Source of the DNA: Limonium bicolor
Lineage: Eukaryota; Streptophyta; Magnoliopsida; Caryophyllales; Plumbaginaceae
DNA length: 64,000 nt
NCBI GenBank assembly: GCA_023374045.1
Contig: CM041782.1
Span: forward strand, 253,541,810 to 253,605,809
Direction: 5' to 3'
Shown here: positions 1-10,906 of the stretch, piece by piece
Position numbering within the stretch: position 1 is the first letter of the stretch
Layout: each line of letters starts with the position of its first letter
Program-made: the position numbers and the translations under genes
Notes under the pieces: generated by a model
The model's database searches: none
Told to the model about the DNA's origin: nothing
What the model saw: only the letters and a program-made list of their open reading frames with translations

Positions 1-1018
1 CAAAAGTTTAGTTTCCAAATTTCATTTTGCCCACAAGGGCTAGAAAAAGATGGAGTTTTGAGAATATTTTTACCTCAAAGTAACAAGGAGAAGAAGGTGG
101 TTCTAATGGTGGTCTTGAAGCTCCAAATGGGGCATACCCATGAAAACAAAAGTGCTCCTTTCCGGATTTTGAAAAGAGGGAAGTGTTCCTCTTGATGAGA
201 GGAAGACAATGGTGTAATTTTTGGAGCAAGTTTGGGCACTCAACAAGAGGAGAGAAGGGAGTATTTTTGTAGGTTGTTCAAAACCTCCATGGCTGTCGCT
301 GGGAAGGAGGAGAAGAAAGAAATTAGAGAGGAGAAGGAGGAGGCTTACGTGAGTGAAGAGAATAGAGTAGGAGAGAGAGAATGTGAGGTAGTAAAAGTAG
401 TTACTTTTTGATTTTTATTTGTTTTGTCCTTTTGCTCATAAGAAGGGAATTAAAGAGGTGTGAATGGGGCTCAAAATCGGACACACTCACACAGCCCATG
501 TGGGTTTTAAAATTTTATTTACAATATTGGACACACTAGTTTGAGTTATTTGTGCTTTTACCCCACAACTTCCCGTTTTTGACAGTTTTTACTAATTTCT
601 CGTTTTATTGATTTTATTGGTTCTAAGGCTTCACTAATATTTATTAATGATTATTTAGTTGACCAAAATTGTTACGAGTCTATTTGACCCGCTTAAAGCC
701 ATGTTTTCCCGGTTACCTCGAAAAACGCGCTTTAATGTTCATTAGTGTTTTTAATCCATTTTAAGGATCCGTTTTCTTCAGGATTTGTTCCCTAATATTT
801 ATTTAGACTTAATTAAGCCTTTAGAATCCATATAATACGCCAACCGAGGTCTCATACCTCCTGTGGTTATTTAACGCTTATTTAGCTTTTTCGCTTTTTA
901 AGCGTTTCTTTATTTCTTTTGAATTTATTTTCCCTTACAAATATTTCTTAATCATTATTAGGCTCTTAAATACCTATTAGGATAATTTAATCGCCATATT
1001 TAAGGTCGGGGTATTTCA
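1..1018 (-). repeat. Element A 3' LTR, partial
   Basis: Direct copy of 9890-10906. On the minus strand the LTR starts TGAAATACCCC at 1018, directly beside the polypurine tract at 1020-1031, so this is the 3' LTR of a minus-strand element. It is truncated only by the window edge. Confidence 0.9.
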
Positions 1019-1019
1019 A

Positions 1020-1052
1020 TCTACCCCCCTTAAGAACTTTGTCCTCAAAGTT
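1020..1052 (-). promoter_or_regulatory. Element A polypurine tract with adjacent hairpin
   Basis: On the minus strand a stem AACTTTG / CAAAGTT with loop AGGA (1035-1052) is followed by AAGGGGGGTAGA (1020-1031), then the LTR. This is the expected plus-strand priming site. The same hairpin-tract arrangement occurs in B, C and F. Confidence 0.8.
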
Positions 1053-2270
1053 GTTCGAGGTTATAAGTTTACAATGCTTACTCATTCTTACATGTCTAAT
1101 ACTACGGTCATACATTCTTCCTCCTTACTAATTCCCAAATCCATTACTCAAGGTTTCTACATACCATACCATCCAAATGTACTATAATTACTCCAATCCA
1201 CATTACTACCAACCATTGGTTCCCCATTACTAGGTTTTCACATAAATACAATGCAAGCTATCCCCAAAGCAATGCAATACACATTACAATCCCGCAGGCA
1301 CTCAGGTCATCTCGACACAGGACTCCTCTATGTCCTGCTGCCCTTGGAATAATACAACATGCTACACTACTATCTTCTCTGGTATAAGCTTCTTGCCAAA
1401 TCCTTATTCTCAGTCTAAGGAAAAATTCTTTCACAACTACTAATCAGAATTTCCTAAAACACACAACTCCAAATTCCAATTTATATTCATTACTTCTATT
1501 CTGTGTGTGATTCTTGTGACCACTTGAGGGGAGCTTCAAGAATCATTCGACCCTGATGTGATCAGCATCAGTGTTGAACTATCTTTCCACTCCAATTTGT
1601 GTTCGGTTTCCCTTGATCTGATCAGGATCAAGTTCGACTTCCCACATTAGTTTCAAACAACAGATAATTCAATCATTTTCATTTTCTACCTTTTTACTCT
1701 TCCTAGTCATAATTACAATTTCATACAACTCCAAAGGATGGAATTCAGTCCATCAACCATTCTCAATCTACTTCCCAAATACTTTCCTCGGAATTCGATG
1801 CCTAAGTGCTCATTTCATCAATCTTCTCTACTTTCATCCATTACTCTCTATTATCTCTAATATTCTAACTAGGGAATACAATACTTATGAAATTCAGATG
1901 TCCTCAATTTACTTCCAATAACATACTTACGAATACACCACTCATGGGCTACATTCCTCTACTACTCATAATCAATTCGTACTACTTCTTTAAGGGCTAC
2001 AATACTTGTGGAAGTCCGTCCACTACTCATTCTCAATTCCTCATTACAATCACCTAGGGAACTCAATTTCCTCCAGGTTCTACATCGGTTTTGTACCGAC
2101 TCATGTTATGGTATTTGCATCTCTCGTGCCTAACTACCACAATTACAATATGAATGAATACATATGTTTATTTAACATAAGTACCAATCATCAAATTAAT
2201 TCTTATTTGTGCTATGCAGATTATAGTTTATGTGTTTTATTTCATGAAACTTACATTAAGCGGTTTTCGC

Positions 2271-2306
2271 TCTACCCCCCTTAAAAGGGATTACGCCCAC
2301 GTAATC
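2271..2306 (-). promoter_or_regulatory. Element A second polypurine-tract module
   Basis: A second AAGGGGGGTAGA on the minus strand (2271-2282) is preceded by a perfect 7-bp stem GATTACG / CGTAATC with loop TGGG (2289-2306). C and F have the same module just after the pol stop codon, so this marks where pol would end in an autonomous relative. Confidence 0.65.
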
Positions 2307-5300
2307 TACCATATGTTTTATTGAACATTGGTTTACTCGATTTGGGCAATCCGAAGCATTTTAGCTTCATTACTGTGTATTATATACTGTACTCTGGTCA
2401 AGGGGTCTTAACCGTACTAAGGGTTTAGTCCTTAGACCATGAATTTCTTTATGAGTTTGTTTAACTCATAGTCAATTTGGTTCTAGCCTATTAGGCTTTA
2501 AGGCATTAATAGCCAATCTCTCATACTTACTGGGTGTATTACATTTCTTAGCTAGGGCCCACTAGCTTCTGTTGCGCGACCCTGATAACCTTAGTGCTTA
2601 ATTCACTCTTTGGTTATTATAGATGTGTTACTCATCGCCTCTTTATCCCTTTATTGTGGGAATAAGGTTTACAAACAAGTGTGGTATTCTTTTACCGCCT
2701 TTGAACTCAACGAGTTTAGATTATAACCAGCTTCCTGGTAATCTATTATACATACTATCCGTACTCTCACGATTATTCGCTAAGTTCTTCCAACTTATTG
2801 TCGGCGAGGTTAAGTCACTACTTAGTTGTAGTGTTTCCTCTGTTGTTAATAGCTTCCGGATTACACCAGTTCTTCTGGTTCAGTACAAGTGTTCTTTACT
2901 TGTATGACCTTTCATTGGTATGCGTCGGTCCTAGTGACTTTTTAAAGTCTCCTTTCACCTTTTTACTCCAACGGAATTCACATTTGTGAGTGTTAGTGTG
3001 TTTCACAATCTTCGTGCTTCTTTGGCCTTAGGCCGCACGGTTTGTTGCTAAGCTAGCTTAACTGGTTTATACCATGTTTGTTGGTGAAAAGAAGGGTTTA
3101 CTACGGTTTACATTTCCATATTCCTAGCTATCCCATTAGGTCATTAGCTGCACTAGTGCAATACCAAAACACTCAGTCATACAGAGTGCAGAGGCGTAAA
3201 CGCTTGACAGTAAATCACTTATGTGATAGGAATGAATATTTCTTCCTGTCATCTTACTACTCCGTACTATTGTCTAACTACTTCCTCATAGCGGTCGCTT
3301 GTTGCGCACCGTATTCTTACTCACTATACAACATCGTTTTTACGGTCTCTGTTACTGTGGTAGCTTTCCATTACTCCTTGCCATTATCGTTGGCACCATT
3401 TCCTTATGGTGTACAAACACTAGGCGGTTCCTAGTCATACGTATGACGGTTGTCGTAGTATACCGCGATACTATTATCTTCCCAATGTGGGGATGTTTTA
3501 TTTCAATATAGGTTTCATGTGTAGGTTAGCTTACCTCACATTGCTTCCTCATTCATGATATAGTTTGCCAAATAACTTGGTTGACCAAAGATGAAGTGAT
3601 TTATCAGGTTACAAGTTCTCTTGAGCGCCGGTCATTCATGGTGTGCAATGTGCACACTCATTGATTGTTTTGACAATTACTGTCTCCATAGTGCTGAGCA
3701 TTGATCATAGGCTCTAGCTATGCGGTTTTACTTTTGCATGTACATTACCGGGACATCCCCAAAACTTCAAGGGTTTTCTGGTCCCGTTCTCCAATTGGAG
3801 GGTATTCTATCACTAACAAGTGAAGGTTCTTGTTGAGGGGTGTGTTTCCACTCATAGGTCTCATGACAAGATTTACCATGTAAATATTTATACAATGGTT
3901 CACCACATGATTGGGTGCATAAGGAGCATGCTTACTCCTTCGAGCTTCGATGCTCTTAAGTGATGTGCTTCTACAGTCCACAGCCTCCCGTAGGCGTAGT
4001 GGGTTAGAAATCTCATTTCCTTATTCGTTGTCTCTTGGCAGTATCCATATGCACAAGTTTTGTTGTTATGGTAGATGGAAGCCTCTTTCTAAAGGTTCAC
4101 ATCATCACCGCATGGGTGGTTTTCTATTAATGAGAGGTATCTTTCCTCAAGTTTCTCGTAGTGTCCAAGCGTGGACTAGGCCATTGTTGGCGTTATTACC
4201 ATTCCTGTGCCCCTGTTACCGTACGCGTGAAGGACAATCAGAACTCCGTTGACTGTATACTAGACAGATGCTCTAGTGACAGTGACATTGAGATAGCCAT
4301 TACTTCAAGCCACCGATTATATTGAGCCCTAATTGGGTGGTTCAGTTGCCGATCCGTTTATCGTACGAAGCAATACCTTTTGCAAGTCTTGTTATTAAAT
4401 GGTGTGGGTTTCGCAACCGTTTAAGTTTACATAATGTATTTGGTTTATGGCTTTTAAGCCAAATTGCTGCAAGCTATGCTCTTTGCAAGCTGCTTACACA
4501 CGTTTCCACTCCTAGCATACCATCATAGGGTTGGAGGTATTACTGGGCTCCATGGCAAGTCGTGACATCATGCTTCCATTCATAGGAGACCCCTTTTAGC
4601 AATCTGGTACTAATCAGTGCCTTTGTGTAATTCAGGGTATTTCCCGCCATGCGAAATCCCTTCGGTGTCCTACCCGAATGTTTGTTCTAGCTCATGTGTT
4701 CTTATCATGACGCTTGTTCAACTGTTGTTATCTCAGACACCCTTCAAGGATTGCTCCTGAGCGCTGTTAGTTATGCCGTTACATCCGGCTAATGTTTATG
4801 ATATGTTGTGTCTACTATACCGCCTTGTGGTATTGTATTTAAGCTATTCCCTTTAGGGTTATAGCGTCTCCCGTCGTTGGGTAGACCGTTTAAACTTGCT
4901 CCTAGTGTTTGAGGCTAGGTTTAAATATCCTCTTCGATAATGGATTATATTTAGTGATAATCTTGTAATCGCTCTTGGGAAGTCTGTCCCGTTTGTTAAG
5001 CATTGTGGTGTTCACGTTAGGCGATGGCCTTACTGTGTTTAGGCTGGGTATGCCTTCCAGCTGTCATGTATCTGCTTGATGTCTTGAGACATGTCCAATG
5101 TCTATACTTACTAGTCTGTGCATTTTGCACTTTCTAGTCCTTGTTCCTTATCTTCAGATGGATTCTCTGAGGTCCTTATACTTGGTCGTCTGAGGTATCC
5201 AGCTGTTCTGATTTGAACTTACTGATGGTCCGTAGAACGGAGTTAACTGCTTCATGTGTCGCACACTACATGTATACATACGTGGGGTACCATATTGATA

Positions 5301-6735
5301 CGTTACCACTTACCCGACTATGTGTTAGGCCCGCAAGCTCCTTCGGAGTGCAGTTGTCCCACATCCCGTAATTAGGTACACTCGTAGTGTTCATCACACG
5401 CCTAGGTGAAGTATTCTATTGTCAACTCCTCTTGTATCATTTTATGATACTCACCGTAATTCTATTGGTTTGGTTTTAAAATCCAAGGTTTGAAATAAGG
5501 TTTGTGGTTTTGAAAGAAGAATTTGGTTTGAAATCATGGTACGGTGTTTAAAAGGAATTCTTCATGGCATAGCCATGTACGCAAACTTGACCAAGTCCAG
5601 CTTCCCACTGACTGGTGTGTTCTAAATGTAGTGGTCAGGCCGTCAGGCCTTTCCATGGTTTCATTCCCCTAGTTTTAGGGTGTTTATTCCTATAGTTGTT
5701 CCATTACGGCCACAGTACACTACTATGTACTTGTGGTGTGTTAGTGCTCCCCTGCATGTTCCTGTTCTCACTGCACTTGCTGTGGCAAGTGCGCGGTACT
5801 GGTGGTTTTTGGGTAACCCGATACCGGTCACGGTATGGTTTCCACTCATAATTGGTAGTTTTGCTTACTCTTCCTTTGATCTTGTTGATCATTTACTTAG
5901 GTTAATTACTCTTCTGAGTAACTTCTCAGTGAGTTTGACATGGCTGTCATTGATCAGGGTACTTCTCCAATCCTTGGAGCTTCCCCTTTGACTTGGTTGT
6001 GTTGTTCCTTGTTGCTTGTTCCCACACGTTTGTTGTGGTTACTGAGCCTGATTTGGTTTAGGCACTACGGTTGTAGTTACATCAGATTATATCTTGTGAA
6101 TATTCTTGTAGCTGTCTGAGCTATGTTGGCCAGGTTTATAACCTTTTTGGCGTTATAGTTTTGGAGTCAGTCACTCCCGACTATGTCCTTAGCCAGCTAG
6201 GTCACCGTTGGTGGTGTTGCTTGGCTATTACTGTTGTCCCGCAGACTTGTGTCTCGGGTTTCATTACTGCTCCTGTTTCCATTTCGTTGCACGGTTAGTG
6301 CTTCTTTTCCTGTTGCTGGTTGTTTAGCTAGGTTCTACGACTGCTAACATGTCGCCCCATGCTGTTGCAAGTTATAGCCTCCTTGTGGTTGGAGTGTTTA
6401 TACTACCGCTATTAAGTGCGGTTATTGTTGTTCAACCGGGATCCACTTCCGGGTCTTCCATTTCTTGGAATCTACCATACGTCGGTTCTTGTTTACTGTG
6501 TGATTGCTACACAACTGCCAGATCGGGTTTTCCCCGAGTATGAGAAGGCTTTTCTTCTCTCTGGCGTCCTTTCCCAAGTTATACAATGGGGTTTGCGGTG
6601 GGCGGGACTGGTGTTGTAGGTATCCGGTACTCACCGGGAGTTCCTAACTAGCATCTCTCTAATGCTATCACTCAGCCCATAGCCCTAAGCTTCTAATTCC
6701 TAACTCGGTATTTCCTAAGCTCGGTATTTCCAGTC
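2307..6735 (-). other. Element A interior without recognisable coding capacity
   Basis: About 4.4 kb between the leader and the second polypurine tract. Neither strand has an open frame resembling gag, protease, RT, RNase H, integrase or a host protein; the open frames are at most about 118 codons and low in conserved motifs. The first roughly 100 nt after the primer site still match the leader of element F (ACCGAGY...TAGGA.. blocks), after which similarity stops. I see no tandem repeats. It may be a conserved non-coding LARD core or captured sequence; I cannot tell which. Confidence 0.6.
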
Positions 6736-6763
6736 ATCAGAGCGATACTTCGCTCTGATACCA
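6736..6763 (-). promoter_or_regulatory. Element A tRNA-iMet primer binding site and overlapping hairpin
   Basis: TGGTATCAGAGC on the minus strand (6752-6763) is complementary to the 3' end of plant initiator tRNA-Met and lies 5 nt from the LTR edge at 6769. It overlaps a perfect inverted repeat, ATCAGAGCGA / TCGCTCTGAT (6736-6759), with a 4-nt loop. Confidence 0.88.
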
Positions 6764-7320
6764 CTTTTTGTAACACCCCTACCATTAATACGGTCATTAC
6801 TGTCCAATCTCCTCGTGCTTCCAGATTCACGCAGCGGATACATACTTACATACAGTGGGTGATACAATGCCGTTAGTCACCCACGTGACTAACAAGGCTA
6901 CTACTTCTACATACAGCATCGGTCTGATGGACCGGAATGTCCGAGTACTACACAAACATAATACATACTCCCCATTACTTACTGAGTACTTCAATACTCC
7001 ATTTAATACAATACTCCATTCAATACAATACTCCATAATTCATTACATGATAATACACTACGCATACCGAGTTTACTAAGTTCCAAATACAAATACGATA
7101 CTTCTTCCAAGTTCATACATACTCCTGAAAAGTCTAATCACTACCCATTTCTCACAACTACATACTTGCAACTTACGTAATAGTGTACCCCTTGGTACAT
7201 CTCTACATTCAAGACTACAAGCCTTAGACCATTTACTACAATCTACCTTTCATTCCTAGTAGTCTAGGCATGTCCACCGGTCTCTTCTGTGACCAGGTCT
7301 GCTTCGGGTACCTGCACACT

Positions 7321-7341
7321 AAAAACGTTCCCCCTAGGGGG
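7321..7341 (-). other. LTR hairpin CCCCC/GGGGG followed by T-run (element A)
   Basis: CCCCCTAGGGGG palindrome at 7330-7341; on the minus strand it is preceded by a GCTGA-type motif and followed by CGTTTTT. The equivalent site occurs in the LTRs of C (24705-24718), G (26175-26186) and F (46676-46687), so it is a conserved LTR structure, perhaps near the RNA 3' end. Confidence 0.5.
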
Positions 7342-8503
7342 TCAGCTTACGCAGAATATGATAACCGCATACCCCGCGTACTAGCGAGGGTACGCCGACC
7401 ATTTGGTCGAATACATGCAATTCATTTTGCAATACATACATACATACATGCTTTCATTCACGATACTACAATACTACACAAGGTATACATACATACGCAC
7501 AGTACAATACATGCTTGGAAGACAATACAAGTCTACCAATACTTACTTACCATCTTCCAGAATACACATACACAATACATACTCATTATATACTCAATAC
7601 GCAATACGGAGATACAATTCTCCAATACGTACAAAGGTCCAGTTAGCTTCATTACACACCCGGGTTAATAGGGTGTTCAATACTTTTTGCTCCAGGTCAA
7701 TGACTTACAATAGTCAAGACCAATACACATGCAATACTTACTTCTTACATACTTTACTTCCAGTTAAGTCGGTATGACCTCCGGGCAGGGATTACTACAT
7801 CCCACCACCGGGCTTTAAGGTGGCCCACTAATCCAGGATGCTACCCATTCAAGGGAATTGGTCCATGGAAAAGATTACAGCCAGGATTCGGATCCAACCT
7901 CTTGTGTTTCCTTATCCTCACGCGTGGCCGAAACTATATCGGACTTCTACTCATTCCATTTACTCAATACTCAAGTTAGGAGTTAGGTAGTTAGGAATTA
8001 GCAGAAGTCATTACACCCATACCAAGGGTTAATACACTACACAAGTACACATCCACATACATACACTTCATTCTCATCCATACATTTCATGAATTATACA
8101 AACTAAGTGTTCGAGCGAATACAGCAAGAACAAAATAGTCCAAACACAATTAAGTGCGATAAAGTCCAATTCGTGCATTTATCTTATTTGAGTGATCACA
8201 TAAGCACGCAAATCGGGGTAACCAGGTTAGGATACAGAGTGTGAAGAAATCATACCTTTTTACCGGAATTTACTTTACCGGGTGTTCCCTTGTCCCTTTG
8301 GTTCACTCTTGTTCCTCGATCCTTATTCTCGAACCAATGACTACATGTCAAATGATTCAATTAATACTAAGCATTACAATACATACATAATTACTACTCC
8401 CGTACTTACCCCGTTATCCCGTTATTTCGGTATAACTTAATGTTCTTTATATTCACAACTTTCTTACCTTCTTTACTTTAGCATTAACGCCTTAATCATG
8501 CAC

Positions 8504-8620
8504 ACCGACCCACTCTGGGTAGGTCGCCTGGGTAGGTCGGCTGCAGAGAGTACCCGGGTTACAGAATTGGCCTGACCGACCCAGTCTGGGGTAGGTCGCC
8601 TGGGTAGGTCGGCTGCAGAA
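8504..8620 (-). repeat. Element A LTR palindrome repeat, two units, 71-bp period
   Basis: Two units start at 8504 and 8575. Each holds an imperfect palindrome built of CCGACC / GGTCGG blocks followed by GGCTGCAGA. Period and layout match the arrays of C, F and E although the sequence differs. Confidence 0.7.
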
Positions 8621-10906
8621 CCCCTTTTAATTATCTACTTTGGACTCCAAATTCACCTCAATTCTCACCCAATCTTTTCCTACTCATTTCCACATGTTTT
8701 CTACATGTTTAAACACTAATTAAATCCTCTAATTCACCTTAGTTCATCCATCAATTTCATTTTTCACTTCTAAATCAACTTACACCATTTTTCTCACTTC
8801 TTCAACACATGCAACAGTTTTTGTTTCTCTTTTGCTACAGATTTTTAAACCAACTTCTACCATCCAATACTTCCTCTACCAATACCATTACTAGCATCCC
8901 AAATACATTTCCAAGCAATTACAACATCTGTACCCAAGTCCAACATTCTTTTTACTAAGTCTTGTACTCTCATTCTTCCTAATTCCTCCAATGAAATCCA
9001 ATACCTCTTGCTACAGATTTTGTTTTCTTCTCTCTGCTACAGATTTTTCCCTAACTCTTATACTCCAATACTCCCTTACATAGTGCCACTCTTAGCATCT
9101 TAAATACCTTACTCATATCCTAGTTCCATCCTCTTATCAAGCTCATATCCAAATCTGTTTCAAGATACTAAACACTCCTTTTAAGCTCTCCAAATACACC
9201 TAGCTACCACCTAGGTTACTTCCTCTTCTTAAACACTTAAGTCCTCTCATTCCTACACAAAATTTGACATAGTCTCCCCTATAATTCTTACTTTGCTCAC
9301 ACACTACTTCAGCTCACAATGGCTCATTTTCACAACCTGTTTATACCACACATTATACTCACATTTCAACTCCACTACAACACCATAAAATTCCTGCACA
9401 TACACATTCAATACCCAATGTTTTCCCAAGCTTTTAAACATCATTTAAAAACTTCAAAACTGTTACATTACCATTCCTCATTATACTACAACATACTCAT
9501 TACCCATTACTCAATACATTACTCATTTTTACTACTCAAAATCTGTTACATTACACAATGCAAAACTAGTTCAAGGTAAGAGACTTTACCTTGTTCTTTC
9601 TAGTTTTCTTTTTTCCTTCCTTCTTCCTTTCTTCTCTTCCTTTTTTCTTTCTTTTCCTTTCTTTCCTTGTTCTCGGTCTCAAATGGAGTTCACACACCCA
9701 TGCTACAGCCCATACATTCCACCATTCAATACAAAAACTAACCCTTAACCATTCTTCAAGTTTTAATGTAGGTTTTAGGGTTTAGAAATTTCATTACCTT
9801 GCAAGGGTGTAGGTAGTGTTTGGAATGGCTCAAGAACAAGATTCTAACTCCACCAACAATGCCAAAATCGGCTAGAGTATAAGGAACAACAAAAGTTTAG
9901 TTTCCAAATTTCATTTTGCCCACAAGGGCTAGAAAAAGATGGAGTTTTGAGAATATTTTTACCTCAAAGTAACAAGGAGAAGAAGGTGGTTCTAATGGTG
10001 GTCTTGAAGCTCCAAATGGGGCATACCCATGAAAACGAAAGTGCTCCTTTCGGATTTTGAAAAGAGGGAAGTGTTCCTCTTGATGAGAGGAAGACAATGG
10101 TGTAATTTTTGGAGCAAGTTTGGGCACTCAACAAGAGGAGAGAAGGGAGTATTTTTGTAGGTTGTTCAAAACCTCCATGGCTGTCGCTGGGAAGGAGGAG
10201 AAGAAAGAAATTAGAGAGGAGAAGGAGGAGGCTTACGTGAGTGAAGAGAATAGAGTAGGAGAGAGAGAATGTGAGGTAGTAAAAGTAGTTACTTTTTGAT
10301 TTTTATTTGTTTTGTCCTTTTGCTCATAAGAAGGGAATTAAAGGGGTGTGAATGGGGCTCAAAATCGGACACACTCACACAGCCCATGTGGGTTTTAAAA
10401 TTTTATTTACAATATTGGACACACTAGTTTGAGTTATTTGTGCTTTTACCCCACAACTTCCCGTTTTTGACAGTTTTTACTAATTTCTCGTTTTATTGAT
10501 TTTATTGGTTCTAAGGCTTCACTAATATTTATTAATGATTATTTAGTGACCAAAATTGTTACGAGTCTATTTGACCCGCTTAAAGCCACGTTTTCCCGGT
10601 TACCTCGAAAAACACGCTTTAATGTTCATTAGTGTTTTTAATCCATTTTAAGGATCCGTTTTCTTCAGGATTTGTTCCCTAATATTTATTTAGACTTAAT
10701 TAAGCCTTTAGTATCCATATAATACGCCAACCGAGGTCTCATACCTCATGTGGTTATTTAACGCTTATTTAGCGTTTTTCGCTTTTTAAGCGTTTCTTTA
10801 TTTCTTTTGACTTTATTTTCCCTTACAAATATTTCTTAATCATTATTAGGCTCTTAAATACCTATTAGGATAATTTAATCGCCATATTTAAGGTCGGGGT
10901 ATTTCA

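Larger units (their letters stand above)
1..10906 (-). mobile_element. Element A: non-autonomous LARD-like Ty3/gypsy element, left end outside window
   Basis: Minus-strand LTR retrotransposon. Its 5' LTR is 6769-10906, its internal region 1019-6768, and 1-1018 is the outer part of its 3' LTR; the rest lies left of the window. The copies 1-1018 and 9890-10906 differ at about ten positions by eye, so insertion is recent. It has a tRNA-iMet primer site and two polypurine tracts like elements C and F, and its LTR is homologous to F's over long stretches. Despite the young LTRs the 5.7-kb interior shows no gag, protease, RT, RNase H or integrase. That combination is typical of large retrotransposon derivatives (LARDs) mobilised in trans. 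It is inserted in element B; the first bases beyond the LTR are ATTAT, and the matching duplication would be outside the window. Confidence 0.85.
6769..10906 (-). repeat. Element A 5' LTR, 4.14 kb
   Basis: Runs from TGAAATACCCC (minus strand, at 10906) to GGGGTGTTACA (at 6769), with TG...CA ends. Much of its 5' third matches element F's LTR in the same sense. It contains a GC hairpin at 7330-7341, a short palindrome array at 8504-8620 and a CATA-rich stretch near 7400-7700. Short open frames inside are not protein-coding by any recognisable homology. Confidence 0.87.

Noticed and set aside
2006..4528. Several 60-118-codon open frames on the plus strand in A's interior
   Set aside because: They are opposite to the element's sense, lack any recognisable motif and overlap one another; treated as chance frames.
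7270..7777. Two overlapping frames of 124-132 codons rich in Tyr, His and Ile
   Set aside because: They arise from the CATA-rich simple sequence in A's LTR.
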